Assembly (NCBI RefSeq): GCF_052324685.1
Contig: NC_135213.1
Span: 41,908,200-41,972,199 of the forward strand
Length of the DNA: 64,000 nucleotides
Direction of reading: 5' to 3'
Origin: Brachyhypopomus gauderio
Lineage: Eukaryota; Chordata; Actinopteri; Gymnotiformes; Hypopomidae
The notes beneath the pieces are model-generated. The model was not told the DNA's origin, searched no databases, and saw only the letters and a program-made list of their open reading frames with translations. A program made the translations under genes and the position numbers. Below are positions 32,878 to 44,665 of the stretch, piece after piece (positions within the stretch are counted from its first letter, which is position 1; each line of letters begins with the position of its first letter).

Positions 32878-33640
32878 CACGTGCTGTGTCTCGCAGTGAT
32901 GCTGAGTCAGGTGACGTGCACTTGTCCCCTTGATTTTAAAGTACTCTGAATCATTGTGCCTGCAAGGAGGTGGTAAAAAGAACACATTGTGGTGATATTG
33001 ACTCACTGTTGCCACTCCTCTTTTACCATCGTCAGTTTGTGGACTTATGATAGGAAAAACTCAAAGAATCTTGGTGACCTACAAGTTTGATTCATCTGCC
33101 TTCCTAGTTAAGTCATGCAAACCATTTGCTGCAAAATTGGCTTTAGCTACATTGGCAATTCATTTTGTCTTCGTATTCCAGTGCATTGTACCGAACTGCA
33201 ATATCCATCTTAGATCAACTGAGATTTTGCATTTCTCTCTTTCCCACATGCAAGTTCTGAATTTCTTGGCACACATTACTGCTTTGCATCTACTAAAAGC
33301 ACTCCAGAGAAAGCTTCACTTCATACCTTCATGAGGTAGGTGTCGTTTGTACTTGTATTTTGGTGGTATTTTTGTTTTTTTTTTTGTTTGTGTGCGTTGT
33401 TTGTCTACTCTTGGAACATCCTGTGATTGGTTAGGGTAGGATTAGAGTTTAATTACGTTGGCCTCAGATTCTGGTTAATTCCAGGCTTCTTGTGCTAACC
33501 TTGTTGTTTGTTAGCTGTTGTTGGCAGTAATTAGTTGCTGCAGGTGCACTTGCCGCCATGCTCCAAGGAGTGAATTGGGGGCGGATACATTTTTTCTCCA
33601 GCTTTGTTAGTTCTTCCTCAGCCTCGCTTCTTCTTTCCTA

Positions 33641-33713
33641 GCCTCGTTAGCGCAGTAGGTAGCGCGTCAGTCTCATAATCTGAAGGTCGTGAGTTCGACC
33701 CTCACACGGGGCA
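33641..33713 (+). tRNA. tRNA-Met-CAT: tRNA-Met (CAT), unit 18, terminator lost
   Basis: Consensus mature sequence (anticodon 33674-33676) with the T run interrupted by A at 33723, so 33722-33726 reads TATTT. Confidence 0.97.
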
Positions 33714-34296
33714 GCAGAAGCTATTTGAAAAGATTGACGAGCCCCCAAAAGATGCTCAAACGCTCTTTCCTTATTCACTCGCATGCTGAGCACACCCCCT
33801 ACCTGAAAATAGTATTGGCACATGACTCTTACAGGTCATCCCTAGTTGATTCAAGCTGTGCTTTTTCTTTTGTAAATTCGCGTGTACACAGCAAGTTGTG
33901 TTGCATCCAATTCAATTCTCTCCACTGACCGTTCAGTCAATATCTTGATGGCGTCTGTATTGACACCTCTACTGAGACATCAAGCTGCCTCTTTGGAGCA
34001 TGTTCGCTCCCAGATCAAACTGCAGTGTCGTGGTGCCAACACAGAATAATGGACCACGTCGGACACTTTTCACTTTTGATTCTTTTTGATTCACTTTTGA
34101 TGACACGCTTTTGAATACCTGATCACCTGGAATTGGTACCAGCTTGAAGTTAATAGTGAGTAGACTTATGGAGATTCATTTATTTGAATTTTCTTCTCAA
34201 GCCATTTGCAACTCAGAAGCAATGACACTTGTGCACTCATCATTGAGCTTGAGGAAGTCCAAGGAATTGATCTCTATGTTACTCTCGCTCCGCCGA

Positions 34297-34378
34297 GCTG
34301 CGATGGCCGAAAGGTTAAGGCGTTGGACTTGAAATCCAATGGGGTTTCCCCGCGCAGGTTCGACTCCTGCTTGCAGCG
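34297..34378 (+). tRNA. tRNA-Ser-TGA: tRNA-Ser (TGA), unit 18, A15 variant
   Basis: A15 at 34311. Anticodon 34330-34332; first T4 34435-34438. Confidence 0.97.
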
Positions 34379-34782
34379 TGAGTGTCTTGTTGGGCGTGTG
34401 GAAAGAGAGAGTGTGCTCTCTTCCTGCTAGCCAGTTTTAAATATGCTTCTCATGCCATTTGCAACTTTGTGCTGCCAAACTTTAGCAGTCCTAACTGATC
34501 CTGAAATAGTCCCAGGAATTGAGTTACAAATGGCTGCTTCGTCGTTACAATGTGTTGGCATGGAAATGCAGTGGGGTCTCTTGCAGCTTAGAGGATTAAC
34601 TTGCCTCTCTAATGTGATTTGTGATGAGACCTTATGCCACCAGTGGGGAGAGCTTGCACTCACAGGTGCTTCATCCAAAGATCTTCATGCAACATAGCGA
34701 TGTCTTGTTTCAGGTAAAAGAAAAAGTGCCACATTCTTTCATGGCCGGTCACTGGTTGCTCCGCCTTGCGCTAAAAGAGGGT

Positions 34783-34854
34783 CTCCCCGTCGGGGAATCG
34801 AACCCCGGTCTTCCGCGTGACAGGCGGAGATACTATCCACTATACTAACGAGGA
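34783..34854 (-). tRNA. tRNA-Asp-GTC: tRNA-Asp (GTC), unit 18
   Basis: Consensus copy. Anticodon 34821-34819; T4 34776-34773. Confidence 0.98.
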
Positions 34855-35617
34855 CACGTGCTGTGTCTCGCAGTGATGCTGAGTCAGGTGACGTGCACTT
34901 GTCCCCTTGATTTTAAAGTACTCTGAATCATTGTGCCTGCAAGGAGGTGGTAAAAAGAACACATTGTGGTGATATTGACTCACTGTTGCCACTCCTCTTT
35001 TACCATCGTCAGTTTGTGGACTTATGATAGGAAAAACTCAAAGAATCTTGGTGACCTACAGGTTTGATTCATCTGCCTTCCTAGTTAAGTCATGCGAACC
35101 ATTTGCTGCAAAATTGGCTTTAGCTACATTGGCAATTCATTTTGTCTTCGTATTCCAGTGCATTGTACCGAACTGCAATATCCATCTTAGATCAACTGAG
35201 ATTTTGCATTTCTCTCTTTCCCACATGCAAGTTCTGAATTTCTTGGCACACATTACTGCTTTGCATCTACTAAAAGCACTCCAGAGAAAGCTTCACTTCA
35301 TACCTTCATGAGGTAGGTGTCGTTTGTACTTGTATTTTGGTGGTATTTTTGTTTTTTTTTTTGTTTGTGTGCGTTTTTTGTCTACTCTTGGAACATCCTG
35401 TGATTGGTTAGGGTAGGATTAGAGTTTAATTACGTTGGCCTCAGATTCTGGTTAATTCCAGGCTTCTTGTGCTAACCTTGTTGTTTGTTAGCTGTTGTTG
35501 GCAGTAATTAGTTGCTGCAAGTGCACTTGCCGCCATGCTCCAAGGAGTGAATTGGGGGCGGATACATTTTTTCTCCAGCTTTGTTAGTTCTTCCTCAGCC
35601 TCGCTTCTTCTTTCCTA

Positions 35618-35690
35618 GCCTCGTTAGCGCAGTAGGTAGCGCGTCAGTCTCATAATCTGAATGTCGTGAGTTCGACCCTCACACGGGGCA
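35618..35690 (+). tRNA. tRNA-Met-CAT: tRNA-Met (CAT), unit 19, position-45 variant
   Basis: T at 35662 replaces G45 in the variable loop (AGGTC becomes ATGTC); G46 is kept. Anticodon 35651-35653; T5 35699-35703. Stems and A/B boxes are intact, so the gene is probably still transcribed. Confidence 0.97.
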
Positions 35691-36273
35691 GCAGAAGCTT
35701 TTTGAAAAGATTGACGAGCCCCCAAAAGATGCTCAAACGCTCTTTCCTTATTCACTCGCATGCTGAGCACACCCCCTACCTGAAAATAGTATTGGCACAT
35801 GACTCTTACAGGTCATCCCTAGTTGATTCAAGCTGTGCTTTTTCTTTTGTAAATTCGCGTGTACACAGCAAGTTGTGTTGCATCCAATTCAATTCTCTCC
35901 ACTGACCGTTCAGTCAATACCTTGATGGCGTCTGTATTGACACCTCTACTGAGACATCAAGCTGCCTCTTTGGAGCATGTTCGCTCCCAGATCAAACTGC
36001 AGTGTCGTGGAGCCAACACAGAATAATGGACCACGTCGGACACTTTTCACTTTTGATTCTTTTTGATTCACTTTTGATGACACGCTTTTGAATACCTGAT
36101 CACCTGGAATTGGTACCAGCTTGAAGTTAATAGTGAGTAGACTTATGGAGATTCATTTATTTGAATTTTCTTCTCAAGCCATTTGCAACTCAGAAGCAAT
36201 GACACTTGTGCACTCATCATTGAGCTTGAGGAAGTCCAAGGAATTGATCTCTATGTTACTCTCGCTCCGCCGA

Positions 36274-36355
36274 GCTGCGATGGCCGAGAGGTTAAGGCGT
36301 TGGACTTGAAATCCAATGGGGTTTCCCCGCGCAGGTTCGACTCCTGCTTGCAGCG
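36274..36355 (+). tRNA. tRNA-Ser-TGA: tRNA-Ser (TGA), unit 19
   Basis: G15 form. Anticodon 36307-36309; first T4 36412-36415. Confidence 0.98.
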
Positions 36356-36759
36356 TGAGTGTCTTGTTGGGCGTGTGGAAAGAGAGAGTGTGCTCTCTTC
36401 CTGCTAGCCAGTTTTAAATATGCTTCTCATGCCATTTGCAACTTTGTGCTGCCAAACTTTAGCAGTCCTAACTGATCCTGAAATAGTCCCAGGAATTGAG
36501 TTACAAATGGCTGCTTCGTCGTTACAATGTGTTGGCATGGAAATGCAGTGGGGTCTCTTGCAGCTTAGAGGATTAACTTGCCTCTCTAATGTGATTTGTG
36601 ATGAGACCTTATGCCACCAGTGGGGAGAGCTTGCACTCACAGGTGCTTCATCCAAAGATCTTCATGCAACATAGCGATGTCTTGTTTCAGGTAAAAGAAA
36701 AAGTGCCACATTCTTTCATGGCCGGTCACTGGTTGCTCCGCCTTGCGCTAAAAGAGGGT

Positions 36760-36831
36760 CTCCCCGTCGGGGAATCGAACCCCGGTCTTCCGCGTGACAG
36801 GCGGAGATACTATCCACTATACTAACGAGGA
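36760..36831 (-). tRNA. tRNA-Asp-GTC: tRNA-Asp (GTC), unit 19
   Basis: Consensus tRNA with CACATG at the E-box position. Anticodon 36798-36796; T4 36753-36750. Confidence 0.98.
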
Positions 36832-37594
36832 CACATGCTGTGGCTCGCAGTGATGCTGAGTCAGGTGACGTGCACTTGTCCCCTTGATTTTAAAGTACTC
36901 TGAATCATTGTGCCTGCAAGGAGGTGGTAAAAAGAACACATTGTGGTGATATTGACTCACTGTTGCCACTCCTCTTTTACCATCGTCAGTTTGTGGACTT
37001 ATGATAGGAAAAACTCAAAGAATCTTGGTGACCTACAGGTTTGATTCATCTGCCTTCCTAGTTAAGTCATGCGAACCATTTCCTGCAAAATTGGCTTTAG
37101 CTACATTGGCAATTCATTTTGTCTTCGTATTCCAGTGCATTGTACCGAACTGCAATATCCATCTTAGATCAACTGAGATTTTGCATTTCTCTCTTTCCCA
37201 CATGCAAGTTCTGAATTTCTTGGCACACATTACTGCTTTGCATCTACTAAAAGCACTCCAGAGAAAGCTTCACTTCATACCTTCATGAGGTAGGTGTCGT
37301 TTGTACTTGTATTTTGGTGGTATTTTTGTTTTTTTTTTTGTTTGTGTGCGTTTTTTGTCTACTCTTGGAACATCCTGTGATTGGTTAGGGTAGGATTAGA
37401 GTTTAATTACGTTGGCCTCAGATTCTGGTTAATTCCAGGCTTCTTGTGCTAACCTTGTTGTTTGTTAGCTGTTGTTGGCAGTAATTAGTTGCTGCAAGTG
37501 CACTTGCCGCCATGCTCCAAGGAGTGAATTGGGGGCGGATACATTTTTTCTCCAGCTTTGTTAGTTCTTCCTCAGCCTCGCTTCTTCTTTCCTA

Positions 37595-37667
37595 GCCTCG
37601 TTAGCGCAGTAGGTAGCGCGTCAGTCTCATAATCTGAAGGTCGTGAGTTCGACCCTCACACGGGGCA
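37595..37667 (+). tRNA. tRNA-Met-CAT: tRNA-Met (CAT), unit 20
   Basis: Consensus copy. Anticodon 37628-37630; T5 37676-37680. Confidence 0.98.
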
Positions 37668-38250
37668 GCAGAAGCTTTTTGAAAAGATTGACGAGCCCCC
37701 AAAAGATGCTCAAACGCTCTTTCCTTATTCACTCGCATGCTGAGCACACCCCCTACCTGAAAATAGTATTGGCACATGACTCTTACAGGTCATCCCTAGT
37801 TGATTCAAGCTGTGCTTTTTCTTTTGTAAATTCGCGTGTACACAGCAAGTTGTGTTGCATCCAATTCAATTCTCTCCACTGACCGTTCAGTCAATACCTT
37901 GATGGCGTCTGTATTGACACCTCTACTGAGACATCAAGCTGCCTCTTTGGAGCATGTTCGCTCCCAGATCAAACTGCAGTGTCGTGGAGCCAACACAGAA
38001 TAATGGACCACGTCGGACACTTTTCACTTTTGATTCTTTTTGATTCACTTTTGATGACACGCTTTTGAATACCTGATCACCTGGAATTGGTACCAGCTTG
38101 AAGTTAATAGTGAGTAGACTTATGGAGATTCATTTATTTGAATTTTCTTCACAAGCCATTTGCAACTCAGAAGCAATGACACTTGTGCACTCATCATTGA
38201 GCTTGAGGAAGTCCAAGGAATTGATCTCTATGTTACTCTCGCTCCGCCGA

Positions 38251-38332
38251 GCTGCGATGGCCGAGAGGTTAAGGCGTTGGACTTGAAATCCAATGGGGTT
38301 TCCCCGCGCAGGTTCGACTCCTGCTTGCAGCG
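38251..38332 (+). tRNA. tRNA-Ser-TGA: tRNA-Ser (TGA), unit 20
   Basis: G15 form. Anticodon 38284-38286; first T4 38389-38392. Confidence 0.98.
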
Positions 38333-38736
38333 TGAGTGTCTTGTTGGGCGTGTGGAAAGAGAGAGTGTGCTCTCTTCCTGCTAGCCAGTTTTAAATATGC
38401 TTCTCATGCCATTTGCAACTTTGTGCTGCCAAACTTTAGCAGTCCTAACTGATCCTGAAATAGTCCCAGGAATTGAGTTACAAATGGCTGCTTCGTCGTT
38501 ACAATGTGTTGGCATGGAAATGCAGTGGGGTCTCTTGCAGCTTAGAGGATTAACTTGCCTCTCTAATGTGATTTGTGATGAGACCTTATGCCACCAGTGG
38601 GGAGAGCTTGCACTCACAGGTGCTTCATCCAAAGATCTTCATGCAACATAGCGATGTCTTGTTTCAGGTAAAAGAAAAAGTGCCACATTCTTTCATGGCC
38701 GGTCACTGGTTGCTCCGCCTTGCGCTAAAAGAGGGT

Positions 38737-38808
38737 CTCCCCGTCGGGGAATCGAACCCCGGTCTTCCGCGTGACAGGCGGAGATACTATCCACTATACT
38801 AACGAGGA
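38737..38808 (-). tRNA. tRNA-Asp-GTC: tRNA-Asp (GTC), unit 20
   Basis: Consensus tRNA with CACATG at the E-box position. Anticodon 38775-38773; T4 38730-38727. Confidence 0.98.
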
Positions 38809-39570
38809 CACATGCTGTGGCTCGCAGTGATGCTGAGTCAGGTGACGTGCACTTGTCCCCTTGATTTTAAAGTACTCTGAATCATTGTGCCTGCAAGGAG
38901 GTGGTAAAAAGAACACATTGTGGTGATATTGACTCACTGTTGCCACTCCTCTTTTACCATCGTCAGTTTGTGGACTTATGATAGGAAAAACTCAAAGAAT
39001 CTTGGTGACCTACAGGTTTGATTCATCTGCCTTCCTAGTTAAGTCATGCGAACCATTTCCTGCAAAATTGGCTTTAGCTACATTGGCAATTCATTTTGTC
39101 TTCGTATTCCAGTGCATTGTACCGAACTGCAATATCCATCTTAGATCAACTGAGATTTTGCATTTCTCTCTTTCCCACATGCAAGTTCTGAATTTCTTGG
39201 CACACATTACTGCTTTGCATCTACTAAAAGCACTCCAGAGAAAGCTTCACTTCATACCTTCATGAGGTAGGTGTCGTTTGTACTTGTATTTTGGTGGTAT
39301 TTTTGTTTTTTTTTTGTTTGTGTGCGTTGTTTGTCTACTCTTGGAACATCCTGTGATTGGTTAGGGTAGGATTAGAGTTTAATTACGTTGGCCTCAGATT
39401 CTGGTTAATTCCAGGCTTCTTGTGCTAACCTTGTTGTTTGTTAGCTGTTGTTGGCAGTAATTAGTTGCTGCAGGTGCACTTGCCGCCATGCTCCAAGGAG
39501 TGAATTGGGGGCGGATACATTTTTTCTCCAGCTTTGTTAGTTCTTCCTCAGCCTCGCTTCTTCTTTCCTA

Positions 39571-39643
39571 GCCTCGTTAGCGCAGTAGGTAGCGCGTCAG
39601 TCTCATAATCTGAAGGTCGTGAGTTCGACCCTCACACGGGGCA
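39571..39643 (+). tRNA. tRNA-Met-CAT: tRNA-Met (CAT), unit 21
   Basis: Consensus copy. Anticodon 39604-39606; T5 39652-39656. Confidence 0.98.
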
Positions 39644-40226
39644 GCAGAAGCTTTTTGAAAAGATTGACGAGCCCCCAAAAGATGCTCAAACGCTCTTTCC
39701 TTATTCACTCGCATGCTGAGCACACCCCCTACCTGAAAATAGTATTGGCACATGACTCTTACAGGTCATCCCTAGTTGATTCAAGCTGTGCTTTTTCTTT
39801 TGTAAATTCGCGTGTGCACAGCAAGTTGTGTTGCATCCAATTCAATTCTCTCCACTGACCGTTCAGTCAATACCTTGATGGCGTCTGTATTGACACCTCT
39901 ACTGAGACATCAAGCTGCCTCTTTGGAGCATGTTTGCTCCCAGATCAAACTGCAGTGTCGTGGAGCCAACACAGAATAATGGACCACGTCGGACACTTTT
40001 CACTTTTGATTCTTTTTGATTCACTTTTGATGACACGCTTTTGAATACCTGATCACCTGGAATTGGTACCAGCTTGAAGTTAATAGTGAGTAGACTTATG
40101 GAGATTCATTTATTTGAATTTTCTTCTCAAGCCATTTGCAACTCAGAAGCAATGACACTTGTGCACTCATCATTGAGCTTGAGGAAGTCCAAGGAATTGA
40201 TCTCTATGTTACTCTCGCTCCGCCGA

Positions 40227-40308
40227 GCTGCGATGGCCGAGAGGTTAAGGCGTTGGACTTGAAATCCAATGGGGTTTCCCCGCGCAGGTTCGACTCCTGC
40301 TTGCAGCG
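40227..40308 (+). tRNA. tRNA-Ser-TGA: tRNA-Ser (TGA), unit 21
   Basis: G15 form. Anticodon 40260-40262; first T4 40365-40368. Confidence 0.98.
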
Positions 40309-40712
40309 TGAGTGTCTTGTTGGGCGTGTGGAAAGAGAGAGTGTGCTCTCTTCCTGCTAGCCAGTTTTAAATATGCTTCTCATGCCATTTGCAACTTTGT
40401 GCTGCCAAACTTTAGCAGTCCTAACTGATCCTGAAATAGTCCCAGGAATTGAGTTACAAATGGCTGCTTCGTCGTTACAATGTGTTGGCATGGAAATGCA
40501 GTGGGGTCTCTTGCAGCGTAGAGGATTAACTTGCCTCTCTAATGTGATTTGTGATGAGACCTTATGCCACCAGTGGGGAGAGCTCGCACTCACAGGTGCT
40601 TCATCCAAAGATCTTCATGCAACATAGCGATGTCTTGTTTCAGGTAAAAGAAAAAGTGCCACATTCTTTCATGGCCGGTCACTGGTTGCTCCGCCTTGCG
40701 CTAAAAGAGGGT

Positions 40713-40784
40713 CTCCCCGTCGGGGAATCGAACCCCGGTCTTCCGCGTGACAGGCGGAGATACTATCCACTATACTAACGAGGA
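40713..40784 (-). tRNA. tRNA-Asp-GTC: tRNA-Asp (GTC), unit 21
   Basis: Consensus copy. Anticodon 40751-40749; T4 40706-40703. Confidence 0.98.
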
Positions 40785-41547
40785 CACGTGCTGTGTCTCG
40801 CAGTGATGCTGAGTCAGGTGACGTGCACTTGTCCCCTTGATTTTAAAGTACTCTGAATCATTGTGCCTGCAAGGAGGTGGTAAAAAGAACACATTGTGGT
40901 GATATTGACTCACTGTTGCCACTCCTCTTTTACCATCGTCAGTTTGTGGACTTATGATAGGAAAAACTCAAAGAATCTTGGTGACCTACAAGTTTGATTC
41001 ATCTGCCTTCCTAGTTAAGTCATGCAAACCATTTGCTGCAAAATTGGCTTTAGCTACATTGGCAATTCATTTTGTCTTCGTATTCCAGTGCATTGTACCG
41101 AACTGCAATATCCATCTTAGATCAACTGAGATTTTGCATTTCTCTCTTTCCCACATGCAAGTTCTGAATTTCTTGGCACACATTACTGCTTTGCATCTAC
41201 TAAAAGCACTCCAGAGAAAGCTTCACTTCATACCTTCATGAGGTAGGTGTCGTTTGTACTTGTATTTTGGTGGTATTTTTGTTTTTTTTTTTGTTTGTGT
41301 GCGTTGTTTGTCTACTCTTGGAACATCCTGTGATTGGTTAGGGTAGGATTAGAGTTTAATTACGTTGGCCTCAGATTCTGGTTAATTCCAGGCTTCTTGT
41401 GCTAACCTTGTTGTTTGTTAGCTGTTGTTGGCAGTAATTAGTTGCTGCAGGTGCACTTGCCGCCATGCTCCAAGGAGTGAATTGGGGGCGGATACATTTT
41501 TTCTCCAGCTTTGTTAGTTCTTCCTCAGCCTCGCTTCTTCTTTCCTA

Positions 41548-41620
41548 GCCTCGTTAGCGCAGTAGGTAGCGCGTCAGTCTCATAATCTGAAGGTCGTGAG
41601 TTTGACCCTCACACGGGGCA
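41548..41620 (+). tRNA. tRNA-Met-CAT: tRNA-Met (CAT), unit 22, T56 variant
   Basis: T at 41603 replaces the invariant C56, so the T loop is TTTGACC and the B box core TTCGA becomes TTTGA. C56 normally pairs with G19 and is a key TFIIIC contact, so both folding and transcription are likely reduced. Anticodon 41581-41583; T5 41629-41633 intact. Confidence 0.96.
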
Positions 41621-42203
41621 GCAGAAGCTTTTTGAAAAGATTGACGAGCCCCCAAAAGATGCTCAAACGCTCTTTCCTTATTCACTCGCATGCTGAGCAC
41701 ACCCCCTACCTGAAAATAGTATTGGCACATGACTCTTACAGGTCATCCCTAGTTGATTCAAGCTGTGCTTTTTCTTTTGTAAATTCGCGTGTACACAGCA
41801 AGTTGTGTTGCATCCAATTCAATTCTCTCCACTGACCGTTCAGTCAATATCTTGATGGCGTCTGTATTGACACCTCTACTGAGACATCAAGCTGCCTCTT
41901 TGGAGCATGTTCGCTCCCAGATCAAACTGCAGTGTCGTGGTGCCAACACAGAATAATGGACCACGTCGGACACTTTTCACTTTTGATTCTTTTTGATTCA
42001 CTTTTGATGACACGCTTTTGAATACCTGATCACCTGGAATTGGTACCAGCTTGAAGTTAATAGTGAGTAGACTTATGGAGATTCATTTATTTGAATTTTC
42101 TTCTCAAGCCATTTGCAACTCAGAAGCAATGACACTTGTGCACTCATCATTGAGCTTGAGGAAGTCCAAGGAATTGATCTCTATGTTACTCTCGCTCCGC
42201 CGA

Positions 42204-42285
42204 GCTGCGATGGCCGAAAGGTTAAGGCGTTGGACTTGAAATCCAATGGGGTTTCCCCGCGCAGGTTCGACTCCTGCTTGCAGCG
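42204..42285 (+). tRNA. tRNA-Ser-TGA: tRNA-Ser (TGA), unit 22, A15 variant
   Basis: A15 at 42218. Anticodon 42237-42239; first T4 42342-42345. Confidence 0.97.
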
Positions 42286-42689
42286 TGAGTGTCTTGTTGG
42301 GCGTGTGGAAAGAGAGAGTGTGCTCTCTTCCTGCTAGCCAGTTTTAAATATGCTTCTCATGCCATTTGCAACTTTGTGCTGCCAAACTTTAGCAGTCCTA
42401 ACTGATCCTGAAATAGTCCCAGGAATTGAGTTACAAATGGCTGCTTCGTCGTTACAATGTGTTGGCATGGAAATGCAGTGGGGTCTCTTGCAGCGTAGAG
42501 GATTAACTTGCCTCTCTAATGTGATTTGTGATGAGACCTTATGCCACCAGTGGGGAGAGCTCGCACTCACAGGTGCTTCATCCAAAGATCTTCATGCAAC
42601 ATAGCGATGTCTTGTTTCAGGTAAAAGAAAAAGTGCCACATTCTTTCATGGCCGGTCACTGGTTGCTCCGCCTTGCGCTAAAAGAGGGT

Positions 42690-42761
42690 CTCCCCGTCGG
42701 GGAATCGAACCCCGGTCTTCCGCGTGACAGGCGGAGATACTATCCACTATACTAACGAGGA
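42690..42761 (-). tRNA. tRNA-Asp-GTC: tRNA-Asp (GTC), unit 22
   Basis: Consensus copy. Anticodon 42728-42726; T4 42683-42680. Confidence 0.98.
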
Positions 42762-43523
42762 CACGTGCTGTGTCTCGCAGTGATGCTGAGTCAGGTGACG
42801 TGCACTTGTCCCCTTGATTTTAAAGTACTCTGAATCATTGTGCCTGCAAGGAGGTGGTAAAAAGAACACATTGTGGTGATATTGACTCACTGTTGCCACT
42901 CCTCTTTTACCATCGTCAGTTTGTGGACTTATGATAGGAAAAACTCAAAGAATCTTGGTGACCTACAAGTTTGATTCATCTGCCTTCCTAGTTAAGTCAT
43001 GCAAACCATTTGCTGCAAAATTGGCTTTAGCTACATTGGCAATTCATTTTGTCTTCGTATTCCAGTGCATTGTACCGAACTGCAATATCCATCTTAGATC
43101 AACTGAGATTTTGCATTTCTCTCTTTCCCACATGCAAGTTCTGAATTTCTTGGCACACATTACTGCTTTGCATCTACTAAAAGCACTCCAGAGAAAGCTT
43201 CACTTCATACCTTCATGAGGTAGGTGTCGTTTGTACTTGTATTTTGGTGGTATTTTTGTTTTTTTTTTGTTTGTGTGCGTTGTTTGTCTACTCTTGGAAC
43301 ATCCTGTGATTGGTTAGGGTAGGATTAGAGTTTAATTACGTTGGCCTCAGATTCTGGTTAATTCCAGGCTTCTTGTGCTAACCTTGTTGTTTGTTAGCTG
43401 TTGTTGGCAGTAATTAGTTGCTGCAGGTGCACTTGCCGCCATGCTCCAAGGAGTGAATTGGGGGCGGATACATTTTTTCTCCAGCTTTGTTAGTTCTTCC
43501 TCAGCCTCGCTTCTTCTTTCCTA

Positions 43524-43596
43524 GCCTCGTTAGCGCAGTAGGTAGCGCGTCAGTCTCATAATCTGAAGGTCGTGAGTTTGACCCTCACACGGGGCA
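43524..43596 (+). tRNA. tRNA-Met-CAT: tRNA-Met (CAT), unit 23, T56 variant
   Basis: Same C56-to-T change as unit 22, at 43579. Anticodon 43557-43559; T5 43605-43609. Confidence 0.96.
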
Positions 43597-44179
43597 GCAG
43601 AAGCTTTTTGAAAAGATTGACGAGCCCCCAAAAGATGCTCAAACGCTCTTTCCTTATTCACTCGCATGCTGAGCACACCCCCTACCTGAAAATAGTATTG
43701 GCACATGACTCTTACAGGTCATCCCTAGTTGATTCAAGCTGTGCTTTTTCTTTTGTAAATTCGCGTGTACACAGCAAGTTGTGTTGCATCCAATTCAATT
43801 CTCTCCACTGACCGTTCAGTCAATATCTTGATGGCGTCTGTATTGACACCTCTACTGAGACATCAAGCTGCCTCTTTGGAGCATGTTCGCTCCCAGATCA
43901 AACTGCAGTGTCGTGGTGCCAACACAGAATAATGGACCACGTCGGACACTTTTCACTTTTGATTCTTTTTGATTCACTTTTGATGACACGCTTTTGAATA
44001 CCTGATCACCTGGAATTGGTACCAGCTTGAAGTTAATAGTGAGTAGACTTATGGAGATTCATTTATTTGAATTTTCTTCTCAAGCCATTTGCAACTCAGA
44101 AGCAATGACACTTGTGCACTCATCATTGAGCTTGAGGAAGTCCAAGGAATTGATCTCTATGTTACTCTCGCTCCGCCGA

Positions 44180-44261
44180 GCTGCGATGGCCGAAAGGTTA
44201 AGGCGTTGGACTTGAAATCCAATGGGGTTTCCCCGCGCAGGTTCGACTCCTGCTTGCAGCG
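44180..44261 (+). tRNA. tRNA-Ser-TGA: tRNA-Ser (TGA), unit 23, A15 variant
   Basis: A15 at 44194. Anticodon 44213-44215; first T4 44318-44321. Confidence 0.97.
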
Positions 44262-44665
44262 TGAGTGTCTTGTTGGGCGTGTGGAAAGAGAGAGTGTGCT
44301 CTCTTCCTGCTAGCCAGTTTTAAATATGCTTCTCATGCCATTTGCAACTTTGTGCTGCCAAACTTTAGCAGTCCTAACTGATCCTGAAATAGTCCCAGGA
44401 ATTGAGTTACAAATGGCTGCTTCGTCGTTACAATGTGTTGGCATGGAAATGCAGTGGGGTCTCTTGCAGCGTAGAGGATTAACTTGCCTCTCTAATGTGA
44501 TTTGTGATGAGACCTTATGCCACCAGTGGGGAGAGCTCGCACTCACAGGTGCTTCATCCAAAGATCTTCATGCAACATAGCGATGTCTTGTTTCAGGTAA
44601 AAGAAAAAGTGCCACATTCTTTCATGGCCGGTCACTGGTTGCTCCGCCTTGCGCTAAAAGAGGGT

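Larger units (their letters stand above)
31664..33640. repeat. Unit 17 (type A, Ser A15, Met terminator lost)
   Basis: 1977 bp. A at 31746 interrupts the tRNA-Met T run, as in units 10 and 18. Confidence 0.9.
33641..35617. repeat. Unit 18 (A-to-B mosaic, Met terminator lost)
   Basis: 1977 bp. The left half is A with Ser A15 and A at 33723; the right half is B from the 984 site, with tail variant r. The breakpoint region is the same as in unit 14. Confidence 0.88.
35618..37594. repeat. Unit 19 (type B, tail variant r)
   Basis: 1977 bp. A282 and C401 but A430, then B to the end, with cacatg at the E-box and T1771/A1915. Its tRNA-Met has a position-45 change. Confidence 0.88.
37595..39570. repeat. 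Unit 20 (type B)
   Basis: 1976 bp. As unit 19 without the tail variant, with a private cttcAcaag near 38151. Confidence 0.88.
39571..41547. repeat. Unit 21 (B-to-A mosaic)
   Basis: 1977 bp. B on the left (G282, C339, T401, A430), A on the right from the 984 site (G984, C1051, A1457, A1492). Unit 29 has the same structure. Confidence 0.88.
41548..43523. repeat. Unit 22 (type A, Ser A15, Met T56)
   Basis: 1976 bp. Type A with Ser A15 and a B-box change in tRNA-Met at 41603 shared only with unit 23. Confidence 0.9.
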
